The notes: a model not told the origin generated them from the letters alone. A stretch of DNA of 12,234 bases from JANQRV01 sp964533785 (GCA_964533785.1 CAZHNG010000210.1:1-12234), one strand, 5' to 3'. Counted from the stretch's first letter, positions 1 through 7,597 are shown. A program made the numbers and translations.

Positions 1-4
1 GCGG

Positions 5-53
5 TTTGTTGTCTAAAATCTAGCGTCTAGTGTCTAGCGTCAAAAGTCCAATT
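5..53 (+). repeat. Degenerate heptamer array, copy A
   Basis: Seven consecutive 7-bp units in exact register: TTTGTTG, TCTAAAA, TCTAGCG, TCTAGTG, TCTAGCG, TCAAAAG, TCCAATT. All but the first begin with TC. The copy at 7570-7597 starts with the same three units and ends with TCCAATA but lacks the internal ones, so the two look like long and short versions of one dispersed element. It is non-coding and its function is unknown. Confidence 0.75.
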
Positions 54-290
54 AATAATAAAAGTCAATTAAAAGATGCGAGTGAGATTGGAAAGTTGGA
101 AAAAAAGAAGAAAAATTTTGAAAATGGTTAATTATTCCTTAAAATGGGTAACATAAAAACTAAAATCCCGTCTACATCATTGTATATATGTAAATTATAA
201 TTGAAAAGAATACCTCTATTTGTAGGGTTTAAAAATACAACCGTTTTTTGACGTTGGCTTAAGTTTCATAAACTAGTGAGTGTAAAGTGG

Positions 291-326
291 CAGCCTCCAA
301 ATTTTTGGAGGCTGTTTTTATTTTTC
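291..326 (+). terminator. Intrinsic terminator without a visible upstream gene
   Basis: An 11-bp perfect inverted repeat, CAGCCTCCAAA (291-301) and TTTGGAGGCTG (304-314), is followed directly by a T-rich run (315-325). In practice the loop would be about 4-6 nt with a 9-10 bp stem. This is a classical rho-independent terminator on the + strand. The gene it ends is either left of the window or a short untranslated transcript. It also insulates the downstream lipoprotein gene from read-through. Confidence 0.8.
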
Positions 327-386
327 GTAACTACCAAACAATTTACATACTGGTAACTTTAAACTAATTACACCAATCGTTAAAAA

Positions 387-3300
387 ATGAAAGGGATTCA
401 AGGTTCTTTTTGCAGTAATAGCGGACAACAGTTATTATTCATTGCAGTAATAGTTTTCGCTATTGCCGTTTTGCCTGGATGCGTAAATTACAATCTGCAT
501 TATACCGATACTGCTGTGGATTGGCCTACTAACCTCCCGGACTCTAATTTAAATATTGAGCACACTTTATTCCTCATCGGTGATGCCGGCGGAGCAGCTC
601 AGGCCAAACCAAATGCTGACAAAGCTCATTATAGTAATATGCCGGCATTGGTTCTACTGAAGCAAAAACTTTCCAAAGCCGGCGAAAATAGTTCCGTCAT
701 TTTTTTAGGAGATAATATTTATCCAAATGGAATGGCACCGGATGGCGATTCCGATGAAAAAATCGAAAAAGAAAGGGCTTTAGATGAAAAGGCCCTTAAG
801 GCGCAACTTTGGGCATTAGAAGATTATAAAGGAAAACCATTTTTTCTGGCGGGAAATCACGATTGGTACAAACATGGACTAGAAGGGGTTAAACGTCAAA
901 AAGAATTTATTGAAGATCAGTTAGACAGGGATGATGTTTTTTTGCCCGATCCGGGTTGCGGAGATCCTCAGGAGATCGAAATTAGTGAAAACCTTACTTT
1001 CATCTTATTGGATTCGCAATGGTGGTTAGAAGATTGGGGCAATCAACCGGAGATCAATGATGGTTGTGATGCTAAGAGCCGGGAGGTGTTTAAATTACAT
1101 ATTAAAGAGGCCCTTCGGGATCATCGGGATAAAAATGTGGTAGTCGCTTTACATCACCCGCTATTTACGGTGGGCGCCCACGGAGGGCAGTACAGTGTCA
1201 AACAACATATTTTCCCGCTAACGGATAAACAAAAAGATCTTTGGATACCTTTGCCAATTTTAGGCTCAATTTATCCCTTTTACCGGTCAACTATAGGCAG
1301 TAAGCAGGACGTAGCGCACCCAGCCTACAAAGCATTGAAAACCTTGTTATTGGAAACTGCCAAAACAAACGGCCACTATATATTTGCCTCCGGTCACGAA
1401 CACAGCCTACAATACATTGAGCGGGAAGGACAGTCTTTTATCGTAAGCGGGGCGGGCTCGAAGCGTTCTCCAACCAATCTTGGAGTAGGTTCCAAGTTTG
1501 CCTACGGTGACTATGGCTTTGCTCAATTAGACTTCTACGAAGACGGTACTGTCTGGTTAAAATTTTGGACGGCCATAGGGGATGGAAATGATGGCATGGT
1601 TGTTTATCGCAAGAAAATAAAAGGCCCGCTCGAAAAAATTCAAAAAAGGGAACGCGCCAAAACTCAAACGTATGATTTTTATGAATCCGGGCAATCAACG
1701 ATCTCCAAGCCTTTAAGTGAAAGAGATTTTATGAAGATAAAGTCTGGAGATTGGTTCTGGGGAGGCCATTATCGGAAGGTTTACAATGCTGAATTGGACA
1801 TTCCGGTTTTGGACTTGGAAAAATTTGCAGGTGGTGTCGTCCCCGTAAAGATGGGAGGAGGTTTTCAAACCAATTCCTTAAGACTAGAGGCTCCGAATGG
1901 GAAACAGTATACCATGCGGTCAGTGGATAAAGATCCTACCAGAACCGTCCCCTATCCTTTTGATCAGACCTTCGTCGTAGATATTCTCAAGGATTTTTTC
2001 AGTGCTGCTCATCCTTTATCTGCCTTACCTATACCTGCATTGGCGAATGCCATTGGCATTTACCATACGAACCCCAAACTTTATTGGGTACCTAAACAAC
2101 CACGTTTATTAGAATTTAATGAAGACTACGGGGATGCCCTTTACCTTGTAGAAGAACGACCTGATGATGATGTTTGGACAGATGAGCCAAGTTTTGGTCG
2201 TCCGGAAGAAATTGTGAGTACGGCAAAAATGGTTGAGGAAGTATTGGAAGATCATAAGAAGGTTATTGATCAGCGTATTGTGCTGAGAGCGCGATTATTT
2301 GATATGGTCTTAGGCGACTGGGACCGCCACGATGATCAATGGCGTTGGGGAGAATTCGAAAAAGATGACTTTACCTATCTACGGCCTATCCCCCGTGATC
2401 GCGATCAGGCGTTTAGTAACTACGACGGACTCATTACCAGCATTGCCAGGATAACCATTCCTTTCGCACGTCAATTACGAAAGTACGATGGAGACCTTAA
2501 AAATCTCCAGTGGAGCAGCTACAATGCCCGTCAGTTTGATCATGCCTATCTCACTGCTATGAGTTGGCAGGATTGGCAAGAGGAGGCCCGTTATATTCAA
2601 AAGCTTTTAACCGATGAGGTAATAGAAAAAGCTTTTAAAGATGCCTGGCCCGAACCGGTCTATAATTTAGATGGCCCAAAGGTTATTGACGCACTGAAAG
2701 GCAGAAGAGATGAGCTGATTAGCGAAATGCATAAGCTTTACAAAGTCCTGGCGAAAAAGGTAGATGTAAAAGGCACAGATAAAAAAGACTTGTTTGTTGT
2801 AAAGCGCACAACTGATAGTACTATCGTTGCAGTCTATGAGACCAATAAGGACGCAGAAAAGGAACGACTGATCTATGAGCGCACTTTCTACAAGGGAGAA
2901 ACCAAAGAAATCAATTTGTATGGATTGGATGACGATGACCAGTTCGAGATTACTGGAAATTCTAATATTAAAATTAGGTTGATCGGTGGTTTGGACGAAG
3001 ATGTTTATAAAGATTTTTCCACGAAAAAAGGGCTGAGTGCTGATAATATCATTTATGATACCCGAAAAGGAGATAATATCTACGAGCTAGGGGCCAATTC
3101 CCGGCGAAAACTATCCAATGATCCTTCTTACCTGACCTACAACCGCAAATCGATAGATTACGAGTACGATTATGGAATGATATTGCCTTCCGCGGGTTTT
3201 AATCCCGACGATGGTTTGCTTGTTGGCTTATCGGCTTCAAGGGTGAATTATGGGTTTAAGAAAGACCCTTATGCAGGCAACCACCAGCTCAGTGGAATTT

Positions 3301-4226
3301 ACGCATTTGCTACTTCAGGTTACCGGATCGATTATGCCGGAGAATTTGTAGACGCCATCAGAAAGTGGAATATCGAGGTGGATGCATTACTCCAATCCCC
3401 CTTATACACGTCCAATTTTTATGGTTTAGGTAATGAAACGGAAAATCAGGAATCTTCAAGGGGGATCAATTACAACCGGGTAAGACAACGAACTTTTGAA
3501 GTTTCGCCCCGCGTACAAAAACGATTTAGAGGAGGGGCCAGTTTCGCTATCGGGCCAATATTCGAATCTTCTGAAATCGAAAATACGTCTGGCCGGTTTA
3601 TCAATGAGATTGCACCCACTTTGGATCCACAAATATTTGAGGGTTTTCAAATTCTGGGCATTACAAGCAGGTTTTACTACAAAAATGTAGATGTCGCTTC
3701 TTTTCCAACCAGAGGGATCCTATTCAATGCCGAACTCGGATGGAAGAAAATTGTCAATCTTTCTAATCGTGATTTTGCTTTTTTTGATGCCGATCTTTCT
3801 ATTTACCAAAAACTGATACCTGGTGGTAAGCTTGCACTGGCCTTGCGACTAGGGTTCCAGCACCGCTTTAATGATAACTTTCCATTTTATCATGGTGCAA
3901 ACCTTGGAGGTAACGGGCCGAACCGCAATTTCAGAGGGTTTCGAAGAGACCGTTTTACCGGCCAAACTGCCTTTGTACAGAATACGGACTTGCGATGGAA
4001 GGCCTTTGAATTGTTTCCCAATTCCTTTCCATTAAGCGTTGGTTTTTTAGGAGGCTTTGATTACGGCCGGGTTTGGGTAGAAGACGAGGATTCGGATACC
4101 TGGCACTATAGCTACGGCGGCGGGTTATGGCTAAGTCCTTTTGATATTTTTACAGTTAATTTGGATCTCTTTAGAGGGGATGGAGAGTTCAACCGGTTTA
4201 CGGTGGGAGGACAATTTTTCTTTTAA
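387..4226 (+). CDS. Lipoprotein: metallophosphatase, kinase-like region and Omp85-type barrel
   Basis: A 1279-residue envelope protein. The signal peptide has a hydrophobic core at residues 16-29 and an LPGC lipobox (Cys32). Residues 55-400 carry a calcineurin-like metallophosphatase with a purple-acid-phosphatase set of motifs: GDAG (D66), GDNIY (D109, N110, Y112), GNHD (157-159), HH (256-257) and GHEH (H337, H339). Residues 450-780 resemble an atypical kinase: a glycine-rich stretch (490-493), LGDWDRHDDQW (642-652, like the catalytic loop of HipA or Fam20-type kinases) and RDRDQAF (670-676). From about residue 925 to the terminal Phe1279 there are amphipathic strands with an Omp85-like RGF loop motif (1183-1185), indicating a BamA/TamA-like 16-strand barrel. 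Lipidated barrels are known in Bacteroidota (TamL). The likely location is the outer membrane. The phosphatase and barrel calls are firm. The kinase-like call is inference, and substrate and orientation are unknown. No clear Shine-Dalgarno site precedes the ATG. Confidence 0.85.
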   Translation: MKGIQGSFCSNSGQQLLFIAVIVFAIAVLPGCVNYNLHYTDTAVDWPTNLPDSNLNIEHTLFLIGDAGGAAQAKPNADKAHYSNMPALVLLKQKLSKAGENSSVIFLGDNIYPNGMAPDGDSDEKIEKERALDEKALKAQLWALEDYKGKPFFLAGNHDWYKHGLEGVKRQKEFIEDQLDRDDVFLPDPGCGDPQEIEISENLTFILLDSQWWLEDWGNQPEINDGCDAKSREVFKLHIKEALRDHRDKNVVVALHHPLFTVGAHGGQYSVKQHIFPLTDKQKDLWIPLPILGSIYPFYRSTIGSKQDVAHPAYKALKTLLLETAKTNGHYIFASGHEHSLQYIEREGQSFIVSGAGSKRSPTNLGVGSKFAYGDYGFAQLDFYEDGTVWLKFWTAIGDGNDGMVVYRKKIKGPLEKIQKRERAKTQTYDFYESGQSTISKPLSERDFMKIKSGDWFWGGHYRKVYNAELDIPVLDLEKFAGGVVPVKMGGGFQTNSLRLEAPNGKQYTMRSVDKDPTRTVPYPFDQTFVVDILKDFFSAAHPLSALPIPALANAIGIYHTNPKLYWVPKQPRLLEFNEDYGDALYLVEERPDDDVWTDEPSFGRPEEIVSTAKMVEEVLEDHKKVIDQRIVLRARLFDMVLGDWDRHDDQWRWGEFEKDDFTYLRPIPRDRDQAFSNYDGLITSIARITIPFARQLRKYDGDLKNLQWSSYNARQFDHAYLTAMSWQDWQEEARYIQKLLTDEVIEKAFKDAWPEPVYNLDGPKVIDALKGRRDELISEMHKLYKVLAKKVDVKGTDKKDLFVVKRTTDSTIVAVYETNKDAEKERLIYERTFYKGETKEINLYGLDDDDQFEITGNSNIKIRLIGGLDEDVYKDFSTKKGLSADNIIYDTRKGDNIYELGANSRRKLSNDPSYLTYNRKSIDYEYDYGMILPSAGFNPDDGLLVGLSASRVNYGFKKDPYAGNHQLSGIYAFATSGYRIDYAGEFVDAIRKWNIEVDALLQSPLYTSNFYGLGNETENQESSRGINYNRVRQRTFEVSPRVQKRFRGGASFAIGPIFESSEIENTSGRFINEIAPTLDPQIFEGFQILGITSRFYYKNVDVASFPTRGILFNAELGWKKIVNLSNRDFAFFDADLSIYQKLIPGGKLALALRLGFQHRFNDNFPFYHGANLGGNGPNRNFRGFRRDRFTGQTAFVQNTDLRWKAFELFPNSFPLSVGFLGGFDYGRVWVEDEDSDTWHYSYGGGLWLSPFDIFTVNLDLFRGDGEFNRFTVGGQFFF

Positions 4227-4230
4227 CGAG

Positions 4231-4377
4231 GAACAATGAGCGATGAGCGATGAGCAATGAACAATGAGCAATGAGCAATGAACAATGAGCGATGAGCAAT
4301 GAGCGATGAGCAATGAGCGATGAGCGATGAGCAATGAGCAATGAACAATGAGCGACGAGCAATGGACAATGAGCAAT
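4231..4377 (+). repeat. Perfectly phased 21-copy heptanucleotide tandem array
   Basis: Twenty-one adjoining 7-bp units fit the consensus GARCRAT with no insertion or deletion. The main versions are GAGCAAT, GAGCGAT and GAACAAT. Only unit 18 (GAGCGAC) and unit 20 (GGACAAT) depart from the consensus, each by a transition. The array begins 5 bp after the stop of the large lipoprotein gene and lies in the convergent gap before mgsA. An 81-codon antisense frame across it encodes a monotonous LIVHCSL-type repeat and is an artefact of the array. Heptanucleotide tandem repeats (STRRs) are known in filamentous cyanobacteria; a link is only by analogy. Confidence 0.95.
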
Positions 4378-4465
4378 GGGGGGGCGGATGGAAATCTGGG
4401 AATGATGGTAAGGATTCTTCTAAATTCTAAGTTTTCTCTTCACAGTATCCCTCAGGACTCAATTT

Positions 4466-4831
4466 TCATAACGTCTGTACAAATCGCATAGCTGCGGCCT
4501 TGTTTGTGGCCAGAGGGATGTTGTGCACATCACAAAGGCGCATGAGCATGTTGACGTCCACCTCATGAGCATGTTTGCCCAATGGATCGCGGAAGAAAAT
4601 AACCATATCTACTTTTCCTTCTACCAATCGGCTGGCAATTTGGGCATCTCCGCCAAAGGGGCCGCTACTCATTTTTTCGACCTCCAAGCCTGCATTCTCC
4701 AGGTGAGATCCCGTAGTACCAGTAGCGACCAGGTTGATATTCTTTTCTTTGAATAGCATTACATGATCCTTGATAAAAGCCACCATATCTGCTTTTTTCC
4801 CATCGTGTGCTATGATAGCTATGTTCATCAT
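4466..4831 (-). CDS. mgsA: Methylglyoxal synthase
   Basis: Converts dihydroxyacetone phosphate to methylglyoxal and inorganic phosphate in the cytoplasm. This glycolytic bypass relieves sugar-phosphate build-up, and the E. coli enzyme is inhibited by phosphate. The 121-residue protein aligns along most of E. coli MgsA. H9 matches His19, the TGTTG phosphate loop is at 37-41, D62 in GGDAQ matches the catalytic Asp71, D82 in RDPL matches Asp91, and H89 and D92 match His98 and Asp101. It lacks about 20 C-terminal residues present in the 152-residue E. coli protein, beyond the catalytic core. Translation may start at either of two adjacent ATG codons (4831 or 4828). It is convergent with the upstream lipoprotein gene and divergent from the DUF2911 gene, so it is probably transcribed alone. 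Confidence 0.95.
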   Translation of the reverse strand: MMNIAIIAHDGKKADMVAFIKDHVMLFKEKNINLVATGTTGSHLENAGLEVEKMSSGPFGGDAQIASRLVEGKVDMVIFFRDPLGKHAHEVDVNMLMRLCDVHNIPLATNKAAAMRFVQTL

Positions 4832-5149
4832 AAAGATTTTGCTTTTAGTTTGTAATAATACACAGCGGTTAAGTTGTGATTAATTCCCGATATTACCAAG
4901 AAAACATCAAAAGTGTTGGTATGAACTATGATAGCTTGCAGTAAATTTCCATCGAATGCAAAAGTTATGCTCCCCCGCCAGCTCTAAAATTGCTTTACGT
5001 GGCCGTTACCACCAGACGGTGTCTTCCTCAAGGGCAATTTCTTAACAAAATGTCAAAAGAAAGTTAAGAAAGGTAAAAGCTAAAATAAAGCTTTAATTTC
5101 GCCGCCGTAATATTTTTTACAATTCAATATCAAACTTAAACGAATTATT
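4832..5149. other. Divergent intergenic region, mgsA / DUF2911 gene
   Basis: This 318-bp gap separates divergent genes and should hold both promoters. No open frame of note lies in it. Visible structure is concentrated on the right: an inverted repeat AAATTGC (4987-4993) / GCAATTT (5034-5040), a second one at 5038-5071, and a 10-bp palindrome TAAAGCTTTA (5086-5095). A poor match to the Bacteroidota -7 element (TATTTTTT at 5111-5118) lies 32 bp before the DUF2911 start and has no matching -33 TTG, so I do not call it as a promoter. Confidence 0.5.
5038..5071 (+). promoter_or_regulatory. Inverted repeat upstream of the DUF2911 gene
   Basis: A perfect 9-bp inverted repeat, TTTCTTAAC (5038-5046) and GTTAAGAAA (5063-5071), with a 16-bp spacer, ends 78 bp before the ATG. 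It could be a repressor or activator site, or a hairpin in a long leader. Its left arm overlaps by 3 bp the right arm of a 7-bp inverted repeat (4987-4993 / 5034-5040), so the two hairpins could not both form fully in RNA. Short AT-rich repeats like this also arise by chance. Confidence 0.3.
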
Positions 5150-6010
5150 ATGAAGAAGTTATGCTTAAATCTAGTTGCTTTCCTATGCTGCTCATTCGTA
5201 GCTACTGGTGCTTTTGCACAGCTGAGAACCCCCGCCCCCAGCCCCGGTGCAAAAGTGATGCAAACTGTAGGTTTAACAGAAGTAACTGTTGAGTACTCTC
5301 GTCCTGGTGTAAAGGACCGTACTGTTTTCGGTGGCGCCGAAGCTTTAGAGCAGTACGGCGAACCTTGGAGAACCGGCGCTAACGCAGCAACCAAGATCTC
5401 ATTCAACAAAGACGTACAAGTTGGAGGAAAAGATCTCGAGGCTGGTTCTTACGCTTTGTTTACTATCCCTGATCCTAAGGAGTGGACGGTTATGTTCTTC
5501 AACTACGATACACCAAGCGCAGGTGGTTATGGCGATAAAGAGCCTGTAGTTGAGATCAAAGTACCTTCCGCTGATGCCGGAAGAAAAATTGAAAGCTTTA
5601 CTATCGATATCAACAATTTGAGGAATAACTCAGCTACTATCGACTTGATGTGGGATAAGGTATTAGTTAGCATCCCTCTAGCTGTTCATACCGATAAGGA
5701 AGTAATGGCTGCTTTTGAAAAGATGAAAGAGGGCCCTTCTGCGGGAGAGTACTATAATATGGGGATGTACATGGCTTCTGCCGACAAAGACCTTGATAAG
5801 GCTTTGGAATATGTACAGAAAGTTACCAAAGGAGACAACGCTCAATTCTGGCAAGTACACCAGGAAGCATTGCTCCTAGGAAAACTAAAGAAATACGACG
5901 AAGCGATGAAAGCGGCTCAAAAATCAATGGAACTAGCCAAAAAAGCCGGTAATGATGATTACGTAAAGCTGAATGAGAAAGCGATGGCTATGTGGAAAGG
6001 GAAGATGTAA
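5150..6010 (+). CDS. Secreted DUF2911 protein with a helical C-terminal tail
   Basis: A 286-residue protein with a Sec signal peptide: KK at 2-3, a hydrophobic core at 6-20, and likely cleavage after AFA (23). Residues 27-180 form the DUF2911 domain common in Bacteroidota, seen in the stretches VGLTEVTVEYSRP (40-52), WRTGANAAT (73-81) and GSYALFTIP (99-107). The biochemical role of DUF2911 is not established. Residues 185-286 are helical and TPR-like, with the pattern DLDKALEYVQK then KKYDEAMKAAQKSMELAKKAG, which suggests protein binding. Likely periplasmic or exported. It stands alone between a divergent neighbour and a good terminator at 6094-6134. Function unassigned. Confidence 0.9.
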   Translation: MKKLCLNLVAFLCCSFVATGAFAQLRTPAPSPGAKVMQTVGLTEVTVEYSRPGVKDRTVFGGAEALEQYGEPWRTGANAATKISFNKDVQVGGKDLEAGSYALFTIPDPKEWTVMFFNYDTPSAGGYGDKEPVVEIKVPSADAGRKIESFTIDINNLRNNSATIDLMWDKVLVSIPLAVHTDKEVMAAFEKMKEGPSAGEYYNMGMYMASADKDLDKALEYVQKVTKGDNAQFWQVHQEALLLGKLKKYDEAMKAAQKSMELAKKAGNDDYVKLNEKAMAMWKGKM

Positions 6011-6093
6011 AATTTAGATATGATGAGATACCAGACAATAGATGTTTGACTGTAAAAATTTCGTCGGTATCTTGAATTGTGATGATAAATAGG

Positions 6094-6134
6094 AGGCTCA
6101 CCTAAAACGAAACTGTTGTAGGTGAGCCTGCTTT
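6094..6134 (+). terminator. Intrinsic terminator of the DUF2911 gene
   Basis: A perfect 11-bp inverted repeat, AGGCTCACCTA (6094-6104) and TAGGTGAGCCT (6119-6129), with a 14-nt loop, is followed by GCTTTTT. It lies 83 bp after the DUF2911 stop and just before the tail end of convergent ilvA. The opposite flank has no clean T run when read on the - strand, so it serves mainly the + strand gene. Confidence 0.8.
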
Positions 6135-6155
6135 TTCCAGGAATAGTTAAAATGG

Positions 6156-7418
6156 TTATAGTATCAGTTCGAAGAGCATATCATTATTCAATTCCTTGTA
6201 GTTGATGTTGTTTTGTTGCATCCGGTCAATGAGACCTTGGTAGTCTCTTTTTCTCCTCAATTGAATACCGATAATGGCCGGGCCGGATTCCCGGTTGTGC
6301 TTTTTGAAGTATTCGAAGTGGGTAATATCATCGTCGGGGCCTAATACGTTATTGAGGAAGTCCCTTAGTGCACCGGCCCGTTGCGGGAAGCGTATGATAA
6401 AATAGTGCTTGAGGCCCTCGTACAGTAAGGATCGTTCCTTGATTTCCTGGGTCCGGGTGATGTCGTTATTGCTGCCGCTTACTACGCAAACTACATTTTT
6501 GCCTTTTATCTGATCAGCATACTGATCCAATGCCGCTATGGTCAAGGCACCAGCCGGCTCTACAACGATACCTTCTTCATTATATAAGTGTAAAATAGTA
6601 GAACAGACTTTCCCTTCTTCTACCAGTAACATATCGTCCACTACCTCCTGGGCGATGGAAAAGGTAACATCGCCTACTGATTTAACCGCTGCGCCGTCTA
6701 CAAAGGTATCGATCTCTTCCAACTCAATAATATGACCTGCTTTTAGGGATCGATACATTGCTGGCGCCCCCATGGGCTCAACCCCGATAATTTTAGTATG
6801 TGAACTCAATTGCTTGAAATAACTACCCAAACCCGAGATCAGCCCGCCACCGCCGACAGCGACAAATACATAGTCAATGGGGTCCGTAGAGTCTTCCAGT
6901 ATTTCCAGCCCCACCGTTGCTTGCCCTTCAATGATTTTCCGGTCATTAAAGGGGGGGATGTAAGTACGATTGTGTTTTTCGGCATAGGCAATAGATTCGT
7001 AAAAGGCATCATCAAAAGTATCCCCCACCAAAAAGATCTCAACGAAGGATTTTCCAAACCGGCGCACTTTCTTGATCTTCTGGCTGGGAGTAACTGCCGG
7101 CATAAAAATGGCACCCTGAATTTTTAAATTCTGGCAGGCAAAAGCTACCCCTTGTGCGTGGTTACCCGCACTAGCGCAGGCTATCCCCTTCTCCAACACC
7201 TCCACCGGCAAGGAAGATATCTTGTTGTAGGCTCCCCGGATCTTATAGGAACGTACAACCTGCATATCCTCCCTTTTGAGCATTAAATTACAATCGTATT
7301 GCTCCGACAGATGAAGATTGTTCATCAACGGAGTATGCGTTGCAATATTTCTTAGCCTGATCTTGGCTTTATAAATATCTTCCAGCTGTAGCAAATTCGT
7401 CCTTGTCTTTTGATCCAC
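6156..7418 (-). CDS. ilvA: Threonine ammonia-lyase (biosynthetic, with ACT-like domain)
   Basis: A PLP enzyme that deaminates L-threonine to 2-oxobutanoate, the first committed step of isoleucine synthesis. In the 420-residue protein, the Schiff-base lysine is K59 in RSYKIRGAYNK. SAGNHAQG (83-90) binds the substrate carboxylate and PLP, GGGG (189-192) binds the PLP phosphate, and SGSNND (314-319) lies near the pyridine ring. Residues 335-420 (FIIRFPQRAGALRDFL...) form a single ACT-like regulatory domain, which in this family carries isoleucine feedback control. The start is a GTG at 7418. A TAA stop precedes it directly in frame, and no upstream start is possible; residues 1-10 before LEDIYKAK fit the family N-terminus. 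No other ilv or leu genes lie nearby, so it appears to be a lone gene. Confidence 0.95.
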   Translation of the reverse strand: MDQKTRTNLLQLEDIYKAKIRLRNIATHTPLMNNLHLSEQYDCNLMLKREDMQVVRSYKIRGAYNKISSLPVEVLEKGIACASAGNHAQGVAFACQNLKIQGAIFMPAVTPSQKIKKVRRFGKSFVEIFLVGDTFDDAFYESIAYAEKHNRTYIPPFNDRKIIEGQATVGLEILEDSTDPIDYVFVAVGGGGLISGLGSYFKQLSSHTKIIGVEPMGAPAMYRSLKAGHIIELEEIDTFVDGAAVKSVGDVTFSIAQEVVDDMLLVEEGKVCSTILHLYNEEGIVVEPAGALTIAALDQYADQIKGKNVVCVVSGSNNDITRTQEIKERSLLYEGLKHYFIIRFPQRAGALRDFLNNVLGPDDDITHFEYFKKHNRESGPAIIGIQLRRKRDYQGLIDRMQQNNINYKELNNDMLFELIL

Positions 7419-7441
7419 TTACTTTATTTAGGTTGATAATT

Positions 7442-7493
7442 AACTAGACTTTTGACGCTACCTGCCCACCTGGCGGTAACGCTAGAAGTTAGA
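7442..7493 (-). repeat. Heptamer array, copy B, interrupted by a 24-bp insertion
   Basis: Read on the - strand the units are TCTAACT, TCTAGCG, (interruption), TCAAAAG, TCTAGTT. The order TCTAGCG-TCAAAAG-TCnAnTT repeats that of copy A. The interruption is 7461-7484 on the + strand. It contains an imperfect hairpin (TACC.GCC.CACCT.GGC.GGTA) and is bounded by two copies of ACGCTA (7455-7460, 7479-7484). Removing 24 bp restores the exact 7-bp register. Confidence 0.7.
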
Positions 7494-7569
7494 TAAAAAA
7501 TTCTAACTAATTGACAATCAAGGGGAATTTATTTATTCTAAAAAATTGATATCCATTGAATATCAGCGT

Positions 7570-7597
7570 TTTGTTGTCTAAAATCTAGCGTCCAATA
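7570..7597 (+). repeat. Heptamer array, copy C (short form)
   Basis: Four 7-bp units: TTTGTTG, TCTAAAA, TCTAGCG, TCCAATA. The first 23 bases are identical to 5-27 in copy A, and the preceding GCGT resembles GCGG at 1-4. Relative to copy A the internal units TCTAGTG, TCTAGCG and TCAAAAG are missing, as expected if unit number varies by slippage or recombination. Confidence 0.75.

Larger units (their letters stand above)
1..386. other. Gene-free leader region
   Basis: No convincing gene lies here. The stretch holds a degenerate heptamer array near its left end, an AT-rich middle, and a strong hairpin-plus-T-run terminator near 291-326. The remaining 60 bp form the A/T-rich leader of the large lipoprotein gene. 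A 26-codon reading frame from 76 to 156 (ATG...TAA) has lysine-rich, low-complexity content and no recognisable features, and I do not call it a gene. Confidence 0.6.

Noticed and set aside
76..156. A 26-codon + strand reading frame in the leader
   Set aside because: Low-complexity Lys/Arg content, no promoter or ribosome site, and no terminator directly after it. Chance is sufficient.
411..453. An 11-bp direct repeat (TGCAGTAATAG at 411-421 and 443-453) in the signal-peptide coding region
   Set aside because: The copies are 32 bp apart and in different frames, inside a normal open reading frame. Probably chance.
4131..4376. An 81-codon - strand reading frame with a repeating LIVHCSL-like product
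   Set aside because: It is the heptamer array read backwards plus the antisense of the lipoprotein gene's end. A 7-bp unit repeated through three frames gives a 21-bp period, which explains the repetitive protein.
4523..4756. A 77-codon + strand frame inside mgsA
   Set aside because: It is antisense to a complete, conserved enzyme and has no features of its own.
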